A DNA stretch of 64,000 bases from Neisseria sp. oral taxon 014 str. F0314 (GTDB lineage Bacteria; Pseudomonadota; Gammaproteobacteria; Burkholderiales; Neisseriaceae). Under the pieces are notes generated by a model that saw only the letters and a list, made by a program, of their open reading frames with translations, was not told the origin of the DNA and ran no database searches. Numbering within the stretch: position 1 is the stretch's first letter; each line of letters begins with the position of its first letter. Shown here piece after piece: positions 43,970-54,278 of this stretch. A program made the translations under genes and the position numbers. Location of the stretch: assembly GCF_005886145.1 (NCBI RefSeq), contig NZ_CP040504.1:248001-312000 (forward strand), given 5' to 3'.

Positions 43970-45184
43970 ATGAAACGCGTAGTCGTAACCGGTATCGGCA
44001 TCTTATCCAGCCTGGGCAACAACTGCCGCGAAGTGCTCGAATCGCTGAAAAATCTGAAATCCGGCATTTCCTTTGACGAGAGCTACCGTGAAATGGGGCT
44101 GCGTTCCCATCTTGCCGGTAACATCAAAATTGACACCAAAGAACACATCGACCGCAAAATCCTGCGCTTTATGGGCGACGCGGCGGCCTATGCCTACATC
44201 GCCATGAAAGAAGCCATCGCCCATGCCGGCCTGACCGAAGAGCAGGTTTCCAACATCCGCACCGGCATCGTAACCGGCAGCGGCGGCGCGTCTTCGTCTT
44301 CTCAGGTGGAAGCTGCCGACACCCTGCGCGCCAGCGGAGTGAAGCGCATCGGCCCCTACGGCGTAACCAAATGTATGGCTTCCACCGTATCCGCCTGTTT
44401 GGCCACCCCGTTTAAAATCAAAGGCGTGAACTATTCCATCAGCTCCGCCTGCTCCACTTCCGCACACTGCATCGGCCATGCCGCCGAGCTGATTCAGCTT
44501 GGCAAACAAGACATCGTGTTTGCCGGCGGCGGCGAAGAAATTTCTTGGCAAATGGGTTCTCTGTTCGACGCCATGGGCGCGTTATCGAGCAAATACAACG
44601 ACACACCCGAACAGGCCAGCCGCGCCTTCGATGCCGACCGCGACGGTTTCGTGATTTCCGGCGGCGGCAGCATTCTGGTGATGGAAGAGTATGAACACGC
44701 CAAAGCGCGCGGTGCGAACATCCTGTGCGAACTGACCGGCTACGGCGCGACTTCCGACGGTTACGATATGGTGCAGCCTTCCGGCGAAGGCGCGGTTCGC
44801 TGTATGCAGATGGCACTGGCGCAGCACGGCGGCAAAGTCGATTACATCAACGCCCACGGCACATCTACGCCGGTCGGCGATACCAAAGAATTGGGTGCCG
44901 TCCGCGAAGTGTTCGCCGGACAGGAAATCCCGTTTATCAGTTCCACCAAGTCGCTTTCCGGCCACGCACAAGGCGCGGCTGGTTCGAACGAAGCGATTTA
45001 CTCGATTCTGATGATGCAGAACGATTTTGCCTGCGCCAGCGCGAATATCCAAAACTTGGACGAACAAGCCGAAGGCCTGCCGATTCTGCGTGAAAACCGC
45101 GAGATGAAACTCAACGCGGTGATGTCCAACAGCTTCGGCTTTGGCGGCACCAATGCCACGCTGATTTTCAGCCGTGTCGATTGA
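43970..45184 (+). CDS. fabB: Beta-ketoacyl-ACP synthase I
   Basis: A 404-residue condensing enzyme that elongates unsaturated acyl-ACPs. The catalytic Cys is in [14 protein letters not shown], and the two His are in [15 protein letters not shown] and [15 protein letters not shown]. The glycine-rich C-terminus [16 protein letters not shown] is intact. The start is 65 bases after fabA. Confidence 0.96.
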   Translation: MKRVVVTGIGILSSLGNNCREVLESLKNLKSGISFDESYREMGLRSHLAGNIKIDTKEHIDRKILRFMGDAAAYAYIAMKEAIAHAGLTEEQVSNIRTGIVTGSGGASSSSQVEAADTLRASGVKRIGPYGVTKCMASTVSACLATPFKIKGVNYSISSACSTSAHCIGHAAELIQLGKQDIVFAGGGEEISWQMGSLFDAMGALSSKYNDTPEQASRAFDADRDGFVISGGGSILVMEEYEHAKARGANILCELTGYGATSDGYDMVQPSGEGAVRCMQMALAQHGGKVDYINAHGTSTPVGDTKELGAVREVFAGQEIPFISSTKSLSGHAQGAAGSNEAIYSILMMQNDFACASANIQNLDEQAEGLPILRENREMKLNAVMSNSFGFGGTNATLIFSRVD

Positions 45185-45200
45185 TTGGTTTGAATGAAAG

Positions 45201-45232
45201 AAAGCCTGCATAAAACGAATGCAGGCTTTTTG
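45201..45232 (+). terminator. Rho-independent terminator after fabB
   Basis: AAAGCCTGCA (45201-45210) pairs with TGCAGGCTTT (45220-45229), followed by TTTG. A DUS hairpin (45242-45284) follows and serves the convergent lipA. Confidence 0.85.
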
Positions 45233-45241
45233 TTTGGCTGA

Positions 45242-45284
45242 GAGGCCGTCTGAAAACGGTCGACTGATGTTTTCAGACGGCCTC
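45242..45284 (-). terminator. Inverted DUS pair after lipA
   Basis: GAGGCCGTCTGAAAAC (45242-45257) pairs with GTTTTCAGACGGCCTC (45269-45284), just past the lipA stop on the minus strand. Confidence 0.75.
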
Positions 45285-45309
45285 ATCACGAATGTGAATG
45301 ATATTTTTG

Positions 45310-46308
45310 TCAGTGATGACCGCAACCGCCGCCGTGACTTTCGCGCAATGCTTCGGCAGCCTGCTCATCGGCGTGGTAGCTTGAGCGGACCATGGCGCCA
45401 ATGGCGGCGTTGGTGAAGCCCAGTTCGTATGCTTCTTTTTCAAAGATTTTGAACTGGTCGGGCGTGACATAGCGCAAGACGGGCAGGTGTCCGTCTGAAG
45501 GCTGGAGGTATTGGCCGATGGTAATCATCTCGATATTGTGCGCCCGCATATCGCGCATGATTTCGCGCACGTCTTCGTCTGTTTCGCCCAAGCCGACCAT
45601 GATGCCGGATTTGGTCGGGATGTGCGGCATCATTTCTTTGTAGCGGCGTAGCAGGTCGAGGGAGTGCTGATAGTTGGCCCCCGGACGGGCTTTTTTGTAC
45701 AGGCTCGGGTGGGTTTCTAAGTTGTGGTTCATCACGTCGGGCGGGGTTTCGGCAAGGATTTTCAGTGCGATATCCAAGCGGCCGCGGAAGTCGGGAACGA
45801 GGATTTCGATTTTGGTGTTCGGACTGGTTTCGCGGATGGCTTTGATGCAGTCGGCGAAATGCTGTGCGCCGCCGTCGCGCAGGTCGTCGCGGTCAACCGA
45901 GGTGATGACGACGTAACGCAGGTTCATGGCTTTGACGGATTCTGCGAGGTTTTTCGGTTCGTCGGGGTCGAGCATGTTGGGGCGGCCGTGTCCCACATCG
46001 CAGAACGGGCAGCGTCGGGTGCAGATGTCGCCCATAATCATGAAGGTTGCCGTGCCTTTGCTGAAACATTCGCCGATGTTTGGGCAGGAGGCTTCTTCGC
46101 AAACGGTGTGCATTTTTTGTTCGCGCAAAATATCTTTGATTTCAAAGAATTTTCGGGACGGCAGCTTGGCGCGTATCCATTCGGGCTTTTTCAATTTTTC
46201 CTGAAGGGGGACGACTTTGATGGGGATGCGTGCGGTTTTGTCCGCGCCTTTGAGTTTGACGCCGCGTTTCGGGTCGGACTTATTGGCTGATGTTGTGTCG
46301 GTCGTCAT
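45310..46308 (-). CDS. lipA: Lipoyl synthase
   Basis: A radical-SAM enzyme inserting two sulfurs into octanoyl chains. The auxiliary cluster cysteines are in [14 protein letters not shown] and the radical-SAM cluster in [13 protein letters not shown]. The conserved RSSYHADE near the C-terminus is present. The open frame extends upstream to 46578, but that extension reads through an intergenic DUS; the ATG at 46306-46308 ([11 protein letters not shown]) gives 332 residues, as in relatives. lipB and ybeD lie upstream on the same strand, so protein lipoylation genes are grouped. Confidence 0.96.
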   Translation of the reverse strand: MTTDTTSANKSDPKRGVKLKGADKTARIPIKVVPLQEKLKKPEWIRAKLPSRKFFEIKDILREQKMHTVCEEASCPNIGECFSKGTATFMIMGDICTRRCPFCDVGHGRPNMLDPDEPKNLAESVKAMNLRYVVITSVDRDDLRDGGAQHFADCIKAIRETSPNTKIEILVPDFRGRLDIALKILAETPPDVMNHNLETHPSLYKKARPGANYQHSLDLLRRYKEMMPHIPTKSGIMVGLGETDEDVREIMRDMRAHNIEMITIGQYLQPSDGHLPVLRYVTPDQFKIFEKEAYELGFTNAAIGAMVRSSYHADEQAAEALRESHGGGCGHH

Positions 46309-46421
46309 GAGACTGTCTTTCTTTTTTAAATTAACTATTTGATTTCTTATTGTGTTTGAGGACAAGCAGGTTATTGAGGCCGTCTGAAAAAAGAAGCCGC
46401 AGAAGCGGAATATGTCGTGTT

Positions 46422-47066
46422 TCAGACGGCCTTTCCGTTCTTTTCGTCTCCCGCCATAGCTTGGGAGTTTAATTCTCTTTGCAAGTGGCCGGTCAGTTTT
46501 CCGGCTACTTCGGCCAGCGACGGGCAGGGGCGGACAAAGTCGGCTATCTGTACCATTTCCATTCCTGCATAGCCGCATGGATTGATATGGGTAAACGGAC
46601 TTAAGTCCATATTTACGTTCAACGCCAAACCGTGATAGACCGAACCGTTTTTAATGCGTAGTCCCAAAGAGGCGATTTTCCGTCCGTCGACATATACGCC
46701 CGGGCGGCCGGGATCTGCCGCTGCTTTTATGCCGTATTCGGACAAGGTGGAGATAATGCTGTTTTCCAATGCAGATACGATGCGGCGCACACTGGTTTTG
46801 CGCCGTTTGAAATCAATCATGGTATACACTACCAACTGTCCCGGACCGTGGTAGGTAATCTGGCCGCCGCGATCAATCTGTACTACGGGAATATCGTCGC
46901 GTATCAACAGGTGTTCGGGCTTGCCGGCCAAGCCTTGTGTGAACACGGGAGGGTGCTCGACCACCCACAATTCGTCTTCCGTTTCAGCCGTGCGTGCGGC
47001 GTTGAACGCTTTCATGGCTTCGAAAGTCGGCAAGTATTCGACCAAACCTTTTTGTATGACTTTCAT
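46422..47066 (-). CDS. lipB: Octanoyltransferase LipB
   Basis: A 214-residue enzyme that moves octanoyl from ACP to lipoate-dependent proteins. It has [17 protein letters not shown], the conserved [16 protein letters not shown], the lysine region [12 protein letters not shown] and the catalytic Cys in INPCGYAGM. The 3' end overlaps a DUS. It starts 3 bases after the stop of the ybeD-like gene. Confidence 0.95.
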   Translation of the reverse strand: MKVIQKGLVEYLPTFEAMKAFNAARTAETEDELWVVEHPPVFTQGLAGKPEHLLIRDDIPVVQIDRGGQITYHGPGQLVVYTMIDFKRRKTSVRRIVSALENSIISTLSEYGIKAAADPGRPGVYVDGRKIASLGLRIKNGSVYHGLALNVNMDLSPFTHINPCGYAGMEMVQIADFVRPCPSLAEVAGKLTGHLQRELNSQAMAGDEKNGKAV

Positions 47067-47069
47067 GCC

Positions 47070-47339
47070 TTAAAGCACCACTTTGACCATTTCGTGCGAA
47101 GTCAGCGCCCGGTAGATATCGTCAAGTTGTGCCTGGCTGGTAACGTACACGTTTACGCTCGCCCCTAAATAATTGCCTTTGCTGCTGGGACGAGTGCTGA
47201 TATGATGGGACTGGGTCTCTGGTGCATGGATGCGTACGGTTTCCAAAATCGCCGTTTCAAATTCCGGATGCTGCGCACCCATTACTTTAATTTGAAAAGT
47301 GCAGGGAAATTCGATAAGTACGGAGCGGTCGGTCGGCAT
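47070..47339 (-). CDS. ybeD: YbeD-like DUF493 protein
   Basis: An 89-residue protein of the DUF493 family (ferredoxin-like, allosteric-domain fold). I take the ATG at 47337-47339 (MPTDRSVLIEFPCTFQIKV), which has AAAGGAA upstream, rather than the longer frame to 47450, which reads through a DUS. The gene order ybeD-lipB-lipA is the same as in E. coli, suggesting a role in lipoate metabolism that is not proven. Confidence 0.88.
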   Translation of the reverse strand: MPTDRSVLIEFPCTFQIKVMGAQHPEFETAILETVRIHAPETQSHHISTRPSSKGNYLGASVNVYVTSQAQLDDIYRALTSHEMVKVVL

Positions 47340-47513
47340 ATTGATTATTCCTTTATCCGAGGCCGTCTGAAAACCGATTTCCCAAGTTTCCCGGGACGGC
47401 CTCCGATTGTTAACATATGTGGCGCGTATTTTAACGCAAAAATATGGCATGGGCCATAAAAACGGCCAGTTGTGAAATGGGCTTGCGAAAGCCGTTTATC
47501 AAGCCTTGAAATA

Positions 47514-47541
47514 CTTGAAATAAAATACTTCAGCCCAACTT
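47514..47541 (+). promoter_or_regulatory. Heat-shock (sigma-32) type promoter before lon
   Basis: CTTGAAA (47514-47520) is followed by 13 bases and CCCAACTT (47534-47541), close to the consensus CTTGAAA-N13-17-CCCCATNT. It stands 38 bases before the lon start, as expected for a heat-shock protease. A second CTTGAAATA lies just upstream. Confidence 0.6.
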
Positions 47542-47578
47542 ACACGACAAACCAATTTTGAACCGATAGAGATTGAAT

Positions 47579-50032
47579 ATGGCAACAACAGACAAACATT
47601 TTGAGGAATACAGCGCACTGGCCACCTTACCCCTGCGGGACGTCGTGGTATATCCGCACATGGTGCTGCCGCTGTTTGTAGGCCGCCCCAAATCGATTGC
47701 CGCACTTGAAGCGGCAATGGGTAACGACGAACCCGTATTTTTGCTGGCACAGCTTAACCCCGATACGGAGGAACCGGAGCCTAAAGACCTGCATGCGATG
47801 GGTACGGTTGCCCAAGTATTGCAGGTATTGAAACTGCCCGACGGCACGGTAAAAGTGTTGGTTGAAGGCATACGTCGCGCCCGTGCCCTGACCGTTGAAG
47901 ACACCGGACAGCTTTTCTTGGCTCATATCGAAGCAGTCAACGAATTCGTCGACGAACACCATCCGGATATGGAAGCATTGCGCCGGACGTTGCTTTCCCA
48001 GTTCGAGCAATATGCCAAGCTAAACAAGAAAATTCCTGCCGAAGTCGTATCCACTATCAACAGTATTTCCGAAAACAGCCGTCTAGTCGATACTATCGCC
48101 GCGCACCTACAATTAAAGTTGGAGCAGCGTCAGGAAATCTTAGAAACACCTGGCATTTCTGACCGTATGGAATTTCTACTCGGCCAGTTGGAGTCGGAAC
48201 TTGACATTATGCAGGTCGAAAAACGCATCCGCGGCCGCGTGAAACGCCAAATGGAAAAGTCCCAACGCGAATACTATCTAAACGAACAGGTCAAAGCGAT
48301 TCAAAGGGAATTGGGAGAGGAAGACGAACGCGGCGAACTGGATGCGTTGGAAGCAAAAATCAAAGAAGCGGGCATGACCAAAGAAGCTGAAGAAAAATGC
48401 CTGTCCGAACTGAAAAAGCTCAAAATGATGCCGCCTATGTCTGCGGAATCCACTGTCGTACGCAACTATATTGACACTTTGCTCGAACTGCCGTGGAAGA
48501 AAAAATCCCGCGTCAGCAAGGACATTGCTAAAGCTGATTTGGTTTTAAACGCCGACCACTACGGTTTGGAAAAAGTCAAAGAGCGAATTTTGGAATACCT
48601 CGCCGTCCAAAAACGTATGGACAAGCTTAAAGGTCCGATTCTATGTTTGGTCGGCCCTCCGGGGGTTGGTAAAACCTCATTGGGCGAGTCTATTGCGAAA
48701 GCCACAGGTCGCCAATATGTCCGCATGGCTTTGGGCGGTGTGCGTGATGAAAGCGAAATCCGCGGCCACCGCCGTACCTATATCGGCTCCATGCCCGGCA
48801 AAATTCTGCAAAACATGGCTAAAGCAGGCGTAAAAAACCCATTGTTCCTACTCGACGAAATCGACAAAATGGGCAATGATTTCCGAGGTGATCCTGCCAG
48901 CGCGTTGCTTGAGGTGCTCGATCCCGAACAAAACAACAAGTTCGCCGACCACTATGCCGAAGTGGATTACGATTTGAGCGACGTGATGTTTATCGCAACA
49001 TCCAACAGCCTGAACATCCCAACACCTTTACTCGACCGCATGGAAATTATCCGTTTGTCCGGCTATACGGAAGATGAAAAAATCAATATCGCCATGCAAT
49101 ACCTTGTGCCGAAACAAATGAAGCGCAACGGTGTTAAGGAAGGAGAACTGGCTGTCGAAAAAAGTGCAGTGCGTGACATTATCCGTTATTACACCCGTGA
49201 AGCAGGCGTGCGCTCGCTTGACCGTGAAATCGCCAAAATCTGTCGAAAAGTAGTGATGCAAATTACTTTGGCCGAAGACAAGAAAAAAACATCCAAAACT
49301 GGAACGGCAAGCAAAGCAAAACCGAAGGTAATCAAAGTCAATGAGAAAAACTTACATGACTATTTAGGAGTGCGCCGTTTTGATTACGGCGTCGCCGAAA
49401 GTGAAAACCGTATCGGCCAAGTTACAGGTTTGGCTTGGACGGAAGTCGGTGGTGAGTTGTTGACGATTGAAGCGGTTGCTTTGCCTGGCAAAGGCACGAT
49501 TCAATGTACAGGGCAGTTGGGCGATGTTATGAAGGAGTCCGTCTCGGCGGCGTGGTCCGTGGTACGTTCTCGTGCCGAATCAGTAGGCTTGCCTCCCGAT
49601 TTCTACGAGAAGAAAGATATCCATGTCCATGTGCCTGAAGGCGCAACTCCGAAGGATGGCCCAAGCGCAGGCATTGCCATGACTTTGGCGATGGTTTCTG
49701 CTTTCACCAAAATCCCGGTGCGTGCCGATGTGGCAATGACAGGTGAAATCACACTGCGCGGTGAGGTGTTGCCAATCGGCGGTTTGAAAGAGAAACTGCT
49801 GGCAGCATTGCGCGGTGGCATCAAACATGTTCTGATTCCCCACGATAATGTCAAAGATCTGGAGGAAATTCCCGATAATGTCAAAACCGGTTTGACCATT
49901 CATCCCGTCAAATGGATTGATGAAGTCTTGGCACTGGGTTTGCAATACCAGCCGGAACCGTGGAAAGAACCCGTTGCTGCTGATTTATCGAAACCGAAGC
50001 CGAAATCAAGGACGAAAGCGACCCAACATTGA
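47579..50032 (+). CDS. lon: ATP-dependent Lon protease
   Basis: An 817-residue protease. N-terminal LON domain ([20 protein letters not shown]), coiled helical linker, AAA+ module with Walker [13 protein letters not shown] and Walker [11 protein letters not shown], and a Ser-Lys proteolytic domain with DGPSAG (S696) and K739. The frame can be opened at a TTG two codons upstream, but the ATG at 47579 is the better start. The lon-hup order is shared with other Neisseria and E. coli. Confidence 0.97.
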   Translation: MATTDKHFEEYSALATLPLRDVVVYPHMVLPLFVGRPKSIAALEAAMGNDEPVFLLAQLNPDTEEPEPKDLHAMGTVAQVLQVLKLPDGTVKVLVEGIRRARALTVEDTGQLFLAHIEAVNEFVDEHHPDMEALRRTLLSQFEQYAKLNKKIPAEVVSTINSISENSRLVDTIAAHLQLKLEQRQEILETPGISDRMEFLLGQLESELDIMQVEKRIRGRVKRQMEKSQREYYLNEQVKAIQRELGEEDERGELDALEAKIKEAGMTKEAEEKCLSELKKLKMMPPMSAESTVVRNYIDTLLELPWKKKSRVSKDIAKADLVLNADHYGLEKVKERILEYLAVQKRMDKLKGPILCLVGPPGVGKTSLGESIAKATGRQYVRMALGGVRDESEIRGHRRTYIGSMPGKILQNMAKAGVKNPLFLLDEIDKMGNDFRGDPASALLEVLDPEQNNKFADHYAEVDYDLSDVMFIATSNSLNIPTPLLDRMEIIRLSGYTEDEKINIAMQYLVPKQMKRNGVKEGELAVEKSAVRDIIRYYTREAGVRSLDREIAKICRKVVMQITLAEDKKKTSKTGTASKAKPKVIKVNEKNLHDYLGVRRFDYGVAESENRIGQVTGLAWTEVGGELLTIEAVALPGKGTIQCTGQLGDVMKESVSAAWSVVRSRAESVGLPPDFYEKKDIHVHVPEGATPKDGPSAGIAMTLAMVSAFTKIPVRADVAMTGEITLRGEVLPIGGLKEKLLAALRGGIKHVLIPHDNVKDLEEIPDNVKTGLTIHPVKWIDEVLALGLQYQPEPWKEPVAADLSKPKPKSRTKATQH

Positions 50033-50109
50033 TTTTGTAGGAATGTGTTGTAAAAGATGTCGGTTTGGCTTGAAAGCCTATAAAACTGAAGGATTCCGCA
50101 TCTTTTTAC

Positions 50110-50139
50110 TTGACACGGTAATTTCGTAATTGCTATAAA
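50110..50139 (+). promoter_or_regulatory. Sigma-70 promoter of hup
   Basis: TTGACA (50110-50115), an 18-base spacer, then TATAAA (50134-50139) with an extended TG motif upstream. It is about 84 bases before the GTG start. Confidence 0.75.
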
Positions 50140-50222
50140 GCACAAAGGTACTCAAAGTACGGAAAAGCCCGAATATTCGGGATTCTTAATTATTATTTGT
50201 CAATGATAGGAAGGGACTGATT

Positions 50223-50492
50223 GTGAACAAGTCTGAATTAATCGAAGCAATTGCTCAGGAAGCCGGCATTTCCAAAGCTGCCGCCGCTAAAGCTCTGGAT
50301 GCTACAACCAACGCCGTAACCAACGCATTGAAAAACGGAGACACTGTAACTCTGGTAGGTTTCGGTACTTTCTATGTAGGCGAACGCGCCGAACGTCAAG
50401 GCCGCAATCCCAAAACCGGTGCTCCCCTGACTATCGCTGCCGCTAAAACTCCTAAATTCCGTGCAGGTAAAGCCTTGAAAGATGCTTTGTAA
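50223..50492 (+). CDS. hupB: DNA-binding protein HU
   Basis: An 89-residue histone-like protein. The HU signature [21 protein letters not shown] (residues about 46-66, in parts) and the [19 protein letters not shown] dimer helix are present. The start is GTG with AGGAAGGGA a good distance upstream. It has its own promoter and terminator, separate from lon. Confidence 0.95.
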   Translation: MNKSELIEAIAQEAGISKAAAAKALDATTNAVTNALKNGDTVTLVGFGTFYVGERAERQGRNPKTGAPLTIAAAKTPKFRAGKALKDAL

Positions 50493-50560
50493 TTTTACGG
50501 AAACAATTAATTGACTAAGGCTGAAAATCCATTGCGGTATCTTCGGCCTTACATTTGAGA

Positions 50561-50598
50561 GACAAGGCCGTCTGAAACATTTTTCAGACGGCCTTGTC
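50561..50598 (+). terminator. DUS hairpin after hup
   Basis: A 17-base perfect arm GACAAGGCCGTCTGAAA (50561-50577) pairs with its complement at 50582-50598. Confidence 0.85.
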
Positions 50599-50659
50599 AG
50601 TATTTAAAAATGTTACAATTAAATCCTTCAGCCAAGATAGGATTATTAGGGATAAATAT

Positions 50660-51301
50660 ATGTTTACCGGCATCGTACAAGGGATGGGACAAATTGTCCG
50701 TATTCAGGAGCCTTCTGCAGATTTCCGCACACATATAGTAGATTTGCCGCCGGAAATAGCAGATGATTTGCAAATCGGTGCTTCTGTAGCCAATAACGGC
50801 TGTTGCCTGACTATTACTGAAATTGATGGGAGCAGGGTAAGTTTCGACTTAATGGGAGAGACATTGTCCAAAACCAATTTAGGCCGTCTGAAAGAAGGCG
50901 ATATGGTGAACTTAGAGCGTGCGGCCAAATTCGGGGATGAAATCGGCGGACATTTGATGAGCGGTCATATCATAACCACAACACGGATTACTCGCATCAA
51001 AGAAAATGATTTTAACCGTACTGTCTGGTTTACTCTGCCTGATTTATTAAAACCATATATTCTGACCAAAGGTTTTGTCGGCCTAGACGGATGCAGTCTG
51101 ACCATAGGCGATGTAACCGAAACAGAATTCAATGTACATTTAATTCCCGAAACCTTAAAGCGCACATTATTCGGCGGCTGTCGGGTAGGGGATACGGTTA
51201 ATGTTGAAATTGATCCGCAAACTCAAGCTGTTGTCGACACGGTTAAACGTTTTATGAAACAACAACGGCAGATGATAGATATAGGTTGCCTAGGCGATTA
51301 A
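50660..51301 (+). CDS. ribE: Riboflavin synthase (alpha subunit)
   Basis: A 213-residue enzyme dismutating two lumazines into riboflavin. The N-terminal [10 protein letters not shown] motif is invariant in the family and decides the start, so the longer frame from 50594 (which begins inside the DUS hairpin) is not used. Two similar beta-barrel halves follow: [11 protein letters not shown] and [10 protein letters not shown]. The stop is one base before the following ATPase gene. Confidence 0.96.
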   Translation: MFTGIVQGMGQIVRIQEPSADFRTHIVDLPPEIADDLQIGASVANNGCCLTITEIDGSRVSFDLMGETLSKTNLGRLKEGDMVNLERAAKFGDEIGGHLMSGHIITTTRITRIKENDFNRTVWFTLPDLLKPYILTKGFVGLDGCSLTIGDVTETEFNVHLIPETLKRTLFGGCRVGDTVNVEIDPQTQAVVDTVKRFMKQQRQMIDIGCLGD

Positions 51302-51302
51302 T

Positions 51303-52169
51303 ATGAAAATATCTAAATTATTAAAGAAAATAAATTCTGTTATTGACCGATTAGATGTCCTCCTACCTCCCGAACAGAACAGAATCGACTGGTCGGCGTT
51401 AGCTTACCGCTGGCAGAGTATAGGCAAACAAGGGATTCTTGAAAGTCTGCCAAACCCGCATACCTTCCCTTTGAACCGGCTAGCGGCTGTTAATTCTCAG
51501 ACTGAACGGCTCAAACGAAATACCGAGCAATTTCTAGCCGGGCGTCCCGCAAACAATGTTTTAATGAGCGGTGCCCGTGGTACGGGTAAATCTTCATTGG
51601 TCAAAGCATTACTGCACGAATATTCGGAACAAGGTTTGCGACTGATTGAAGTTGATAAGAGTGATTTGATCAGCTTGCCTGCATTATTAACCTTGTTGGA
51701 AAAGCGCAAAGAAAAATTTATTGTATTTTGTGACGACTTATCGTTCGAGTCAGGTGATGAAACCTATAAGGCATTGAAAACTGCTTTGGATGGCGGTCTA
51801 TCGCAAAGGTGCAATAATGTTTTGGTCTACGCCACATCCAACCGCCGCCACCTGATGCCGGAATATATGGATGAAAATGTAGGAACGACGGGAATACGGG
51901 GAGAAATCCACCAAAAAGAAGCCGTTGAAGAAAAAGTATCGTTATCCGATCGTTTTGGTTTATGGTTGAGCTTTTATCCGTTCGACCAAAATGACTATTT
52001 GCTGGCAGTAGAAAACTGGTTAAACGATTTTGAGGTTCCGTTTGACGAAACCGCTAAAAAAGCGGCACTTATGTGGGCACAAATGCGAGGTAACCGTTCA
52101 GGCCGTTCTGCTTGGCAATTTGCTTGTGATTGGGCGGGGCGCCTGCCTGAACAACGCATCTTGGATTGA
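51303..52169 (+). CDS. DUF815 AAA-type ATPase
   Basis: A 288-residue ATPase. Walker A is GARGTGKSSLVKALL (about residues 91-105) and Walker B is FIVFCDDLSFE. The YATSNRRHLMPE and WGRLPE-type end identify the DUF815 family, whose function is unknown. It begins one base after ribE and should be cotranscribed with it. Confidence 0.88.
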   Translation: MKISKLLKKINSVIDRLDVLLPPEQNRIDWSALAYRWQSIGKQGILESLPNPHTFPLNRLAAVNSQTERLKRNTEQFLAGRPANNVLMSGARGTGKSSLVKALLHEYSEQGLRLIEVDKSDLISLPALLTLLEKRKEKFIVFCDDLSFESGDETYKALKTALDGGLSQRCNNVLVYATSNRRHLMPEYMDENVGTTGIRGEIHQKEAVEEKVSLSDRFGLWLSFYPFDQNDYLLAVENWLNDFEVPFDETAKKAALMWAQMRGNRSGRSAWQFACDWAGRLPEQRILD

Positions 52170-52211
52170 CAAAGGGCACTTTACGTAAACCGTAAAGTGC
52201 CCTTTGTCAAT
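52165..52211. terminator. Bidirectional perfect-hairpin terminator
   Basis: A 21-base perfect arm around the loop TAAAC between convergent genes: ATTGACAAAGGGCACTTTAC begins the left arm and the right arm ends at 52211. It is the only large non-DUS terminator in this part. Confidence 0.9.
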
Positions 52212-52217
52212 CATTGG

Positions 52218-52661
52218 CTATCTCAGGCAAGTAGCAAGCCATTGCTGGCGTTGGCGGTCGTTTAATAATTGATAAAACCGGTATTGGATTGCCAATTCGT
52301 CCACCGCAAAATCCATATTGGGCAGATAACGGTTTTCCACGTAATCGCGGGCGGCATTTTGGTCAAACATATTGCCTGAAAGAATTTTAATAATAGTCTG
52401 ACGACGGGTTCTGTCGGACCGTACGGTTTTACGGTAAGCTTTATCAGCAGCCTGACGGTATTCTGAACGGATTTTGCGTAGTGAGTTTTGTTGTGATTGA
52501 GTCAGCCCCAATTGGCGGACGTCGCAATTCGGATGAAAATCATCCAGTTGCATTGAAGAAACAGGCGCTGCATAAATCAGACTGCTGTAAACCAGCAGAA
52601 AAACGGAGAGGAAGTGAGGGACGAAATAAGGTTTTAACACAGCAAACACGGCATTTTCCAA
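52218..52661 (-). CDS. Spy/CpxP-like LTXXQ-motif periplasmic protein
   Basis: A 147-residue exported protein. An internal hydrophobic signal (FLSVFLLVYSSLIYA) precedes CDVRQLGLTQSQQNSLRKIR, containing the LTxxQ motif. A second turn WLATCLR region (NDRQRQQWLA) resembles the C-terminal LTPEQ-type motif. The all-helical charged body fits the Spy/CpxP chaperone family. The N-terminal start is uncertain, since about 15 residues precede the hydrophobic segment; an internal Met start is not available. Confidence 0.75.
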   Translation of the reverse strand: MENAVFAVLKPYFVPHFLSVFLLVYSSLIYAAPVSSMQLDDFHPNCDVRQLGLTQSQQNSLRKIRSEYRQAADKAYRKTVRSDRTRRQTIIKILSGNMFDQNAARDYVENRYLPNMDFAVDELAIQYRFYQLLNDRQRQQWLATCLR

Positions 52662-52927
52662 ATTTTCAGTATGGCGTGGAATATAACGGATAAGCGTGTG
52701 AAAAGCGGTATCAACAGGGTTAACTTTAGTTAATGCGTTATGATTTTAATAAAAAATTCAGATAATGAATGCTTTTATTTCAAATATTTATAAACAAGGT
52801 TATTATCATTACATTTCAGACGGCCTTTGGAAAAGCATTACAAAAATACTTAAAACATTTGCGGTTTGGGATAGAATGAAGCCTAAAACTGATTGCGCAT
52901 CACAAACATTTTGAATGGAGAAAAGTT

Positions 52928-53605
52928 ATGAATACATTTCGTATTGCCCCCAGTATTTTATCGGCCGACTTTGCCAAATTGGGAGAGGAAGTCAGCAACG
53001 TAATCGGTGCAGGAGCGGATTTGATTCATTTTGACGTTATGGATAACCATTATGTGCCCAATTTGACCATCGGGCCGATGGTCTGTTCCGCCATCAAGCC
53101 TTATGCAACCGTACCTGTTGACGTTCATTTGATGGTGGAACCGGTTGATGATTTGATTCAGTCATTCGGTAAAGCAGGGGCGGACATTATCACTTTTCAT
53201 CCCGAAGCCAGCAAACACATCGACCGCAGCTTGAGTTTGGTTAAAAGCATGGGTTGTCAGGCCGGTTTGGTATTGAATCCCGCAACACCTGTTAATCTGA
53301 TTGAAAATGTATTGGACAAGCTGGACATGGTTTTATTAATGTCGGTCAACCCGGGATTTGGAGGTCAGAGTTTTATCCCTCATACGCTGATTAAAATCAG
53401 GCAGGTAAGGGGAATGCTTGACAACTACGAATCTCAAACTGGACGGCGTATTGCTTTGGAAGTGGACGGTGGTATTAAAACCGGAAATATTGCCGAAGTA
53501 GCAGCAGCAGGTGCAGATACTTTCGTAGCAGGGTCCGCTATTTTTAGTCAGCCGGACTATAAAGCAGTTATTGACGAAATGAGGAAAGAGTTGGCTAAGG
53601 TATAA
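52928..53605 (+). CDS. rpe: Ribulose-phosphate 3-epimerase
   Basis: A 225-residue TIM-barrel enzyme of the pentose phosphate pathway. The [13 protein letters not shown] start, [17 protein letters not shown] and DVHLMVEPV motifs, and the [14 protein letters not shown] phosphate loop with EVDGGIK are all present. AATGGAGAAAAGTT provides the ribosome-binding site. Confidence 0.96.
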   Translation: MNTFRIAPSILSADFAKLGEEVSNVIGAGADLIHFDVMDNHYVPNLTIGPMVCSAIKPYATVPVDVHLMVEPVDDLIQSFGKAGADIITFHPEASKHIDRSLSLVKSMGCQAGLVLNPATPVNLIENVLDKLDMVLLMSVNPGFGGQSFIPHTLIKIRQVRGMLDNYESQTGRRIALEVDGGIKTGNIAEVAAAGADTFVAGSAIFSQPDYKAVIDEMRKELAKV

Positions 53606-53626
53606 CTGTTCGATAGCCAAAAGGCC

Positions 53627-53660
53627 AAAGGCCGTCTGAAAATAATTTCAGACGGCCTTT
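53627..53660. terminator. Bidirectional DUS hairpin between rpe and efp
   Basis: AAAGGCCGTCTGAAA (53627-53641) pairs with TTTCAGACGGCCTTT (53646-53660) between convergent genes. Confidence 0.85.
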
Positions 53661-53680
53661 GTTTCAAAAATCAGACTTTA

Positions 53681-54241
53681 TCAAGCACGTTTGCGGAACT
53701 CACCGGTACGGGTGTCGATTTCTACCTTGTCGCCGGTTTCGATGTAAGACATCACTTGGATTTCAGTACCGCCGACCAGGCGCGCAGTTTTCATCACTTT
53801 CCCTGAAGTATCGCCTTTAACTGCCGGCTCGGTATATTCCACTTCACGTACGATAATAGTAGGCAGTTCTACGGAAATAGGATTACCTTCGTAGAAGGTT
53901 ACTTCACATTGATCTTCCATGCCATCGACAATGAATTTCAGTGCATCGCCGATGTTTTCGGCTTCTATTTCGTACTGGTTGAACTCCTCGTCCATAAACA
54001 CATACATAGGGTCGGCAAAGTAGCTATAAGTACAGTTTTTGCGGGCCAAAACGACAACATCAAATTTGTCGTCCGCTTTATAAATAGTCTCGGTAGCCGC
54101 GCCGGTCAGCAGGTTTTTCAGTTTCATACTAACCTTGGCCGAGCTGCGGCCGCCTTTGATATATTCGCTTTTTTGTACGACCATGGGATCGTTGCCAACC
54201 ATGAATACATTGCCGGCACGCAATTCTTGTGCAGTTTTCAT
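53681..54241 (-). CDS. efp: Elongation factor P
   Basis: A 186-residue translation factor that relieves ribosome stalling at polyproline. Arg32 lies at the tip of the KOW-domain loop ([10 protein letters not shown]), the residue rhamnosylated by EarP. The C-terminal signature with [17 protein letters not shown] is typical. The neighbouring earP gene confirms the modification route; the lysine type (EpmA/EpmB) is therefore not used. Confidence 0.97.
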   Translation of the reverse strand: MKTAQELRAGNVFMVGNDPMVVQKSEYIKGGRSSAKVSMKLKNLLTGAATETIYKADDKFDVVVLARKNCTYSYFADPMYVFMDEEFNQYEIEAENIGDALKFIVDGMEDQCEVTFYEGNPISVELPTIIVREVEYTEPAVKGDTSGKVMKTARLVGGTEIQVMSYIETGDKVEIDTRTGEFRKRA

Positions 54242-54278
54242 CGTGCTATTCCAATCAAATCAGTCAAAAAATAAACGG

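Noticed and set aside
46309..46578. Upstream extension of lipA
   Set aside because: The 90 extra codons are low-similarity, overlap lipB's end and a DUS, and make the protein too long for the family.
50594..50659. Upstream extension of ribE
   Set aside because: It begins within the DUS terminator of hup; the invariant MFTGIV start is at 50660.
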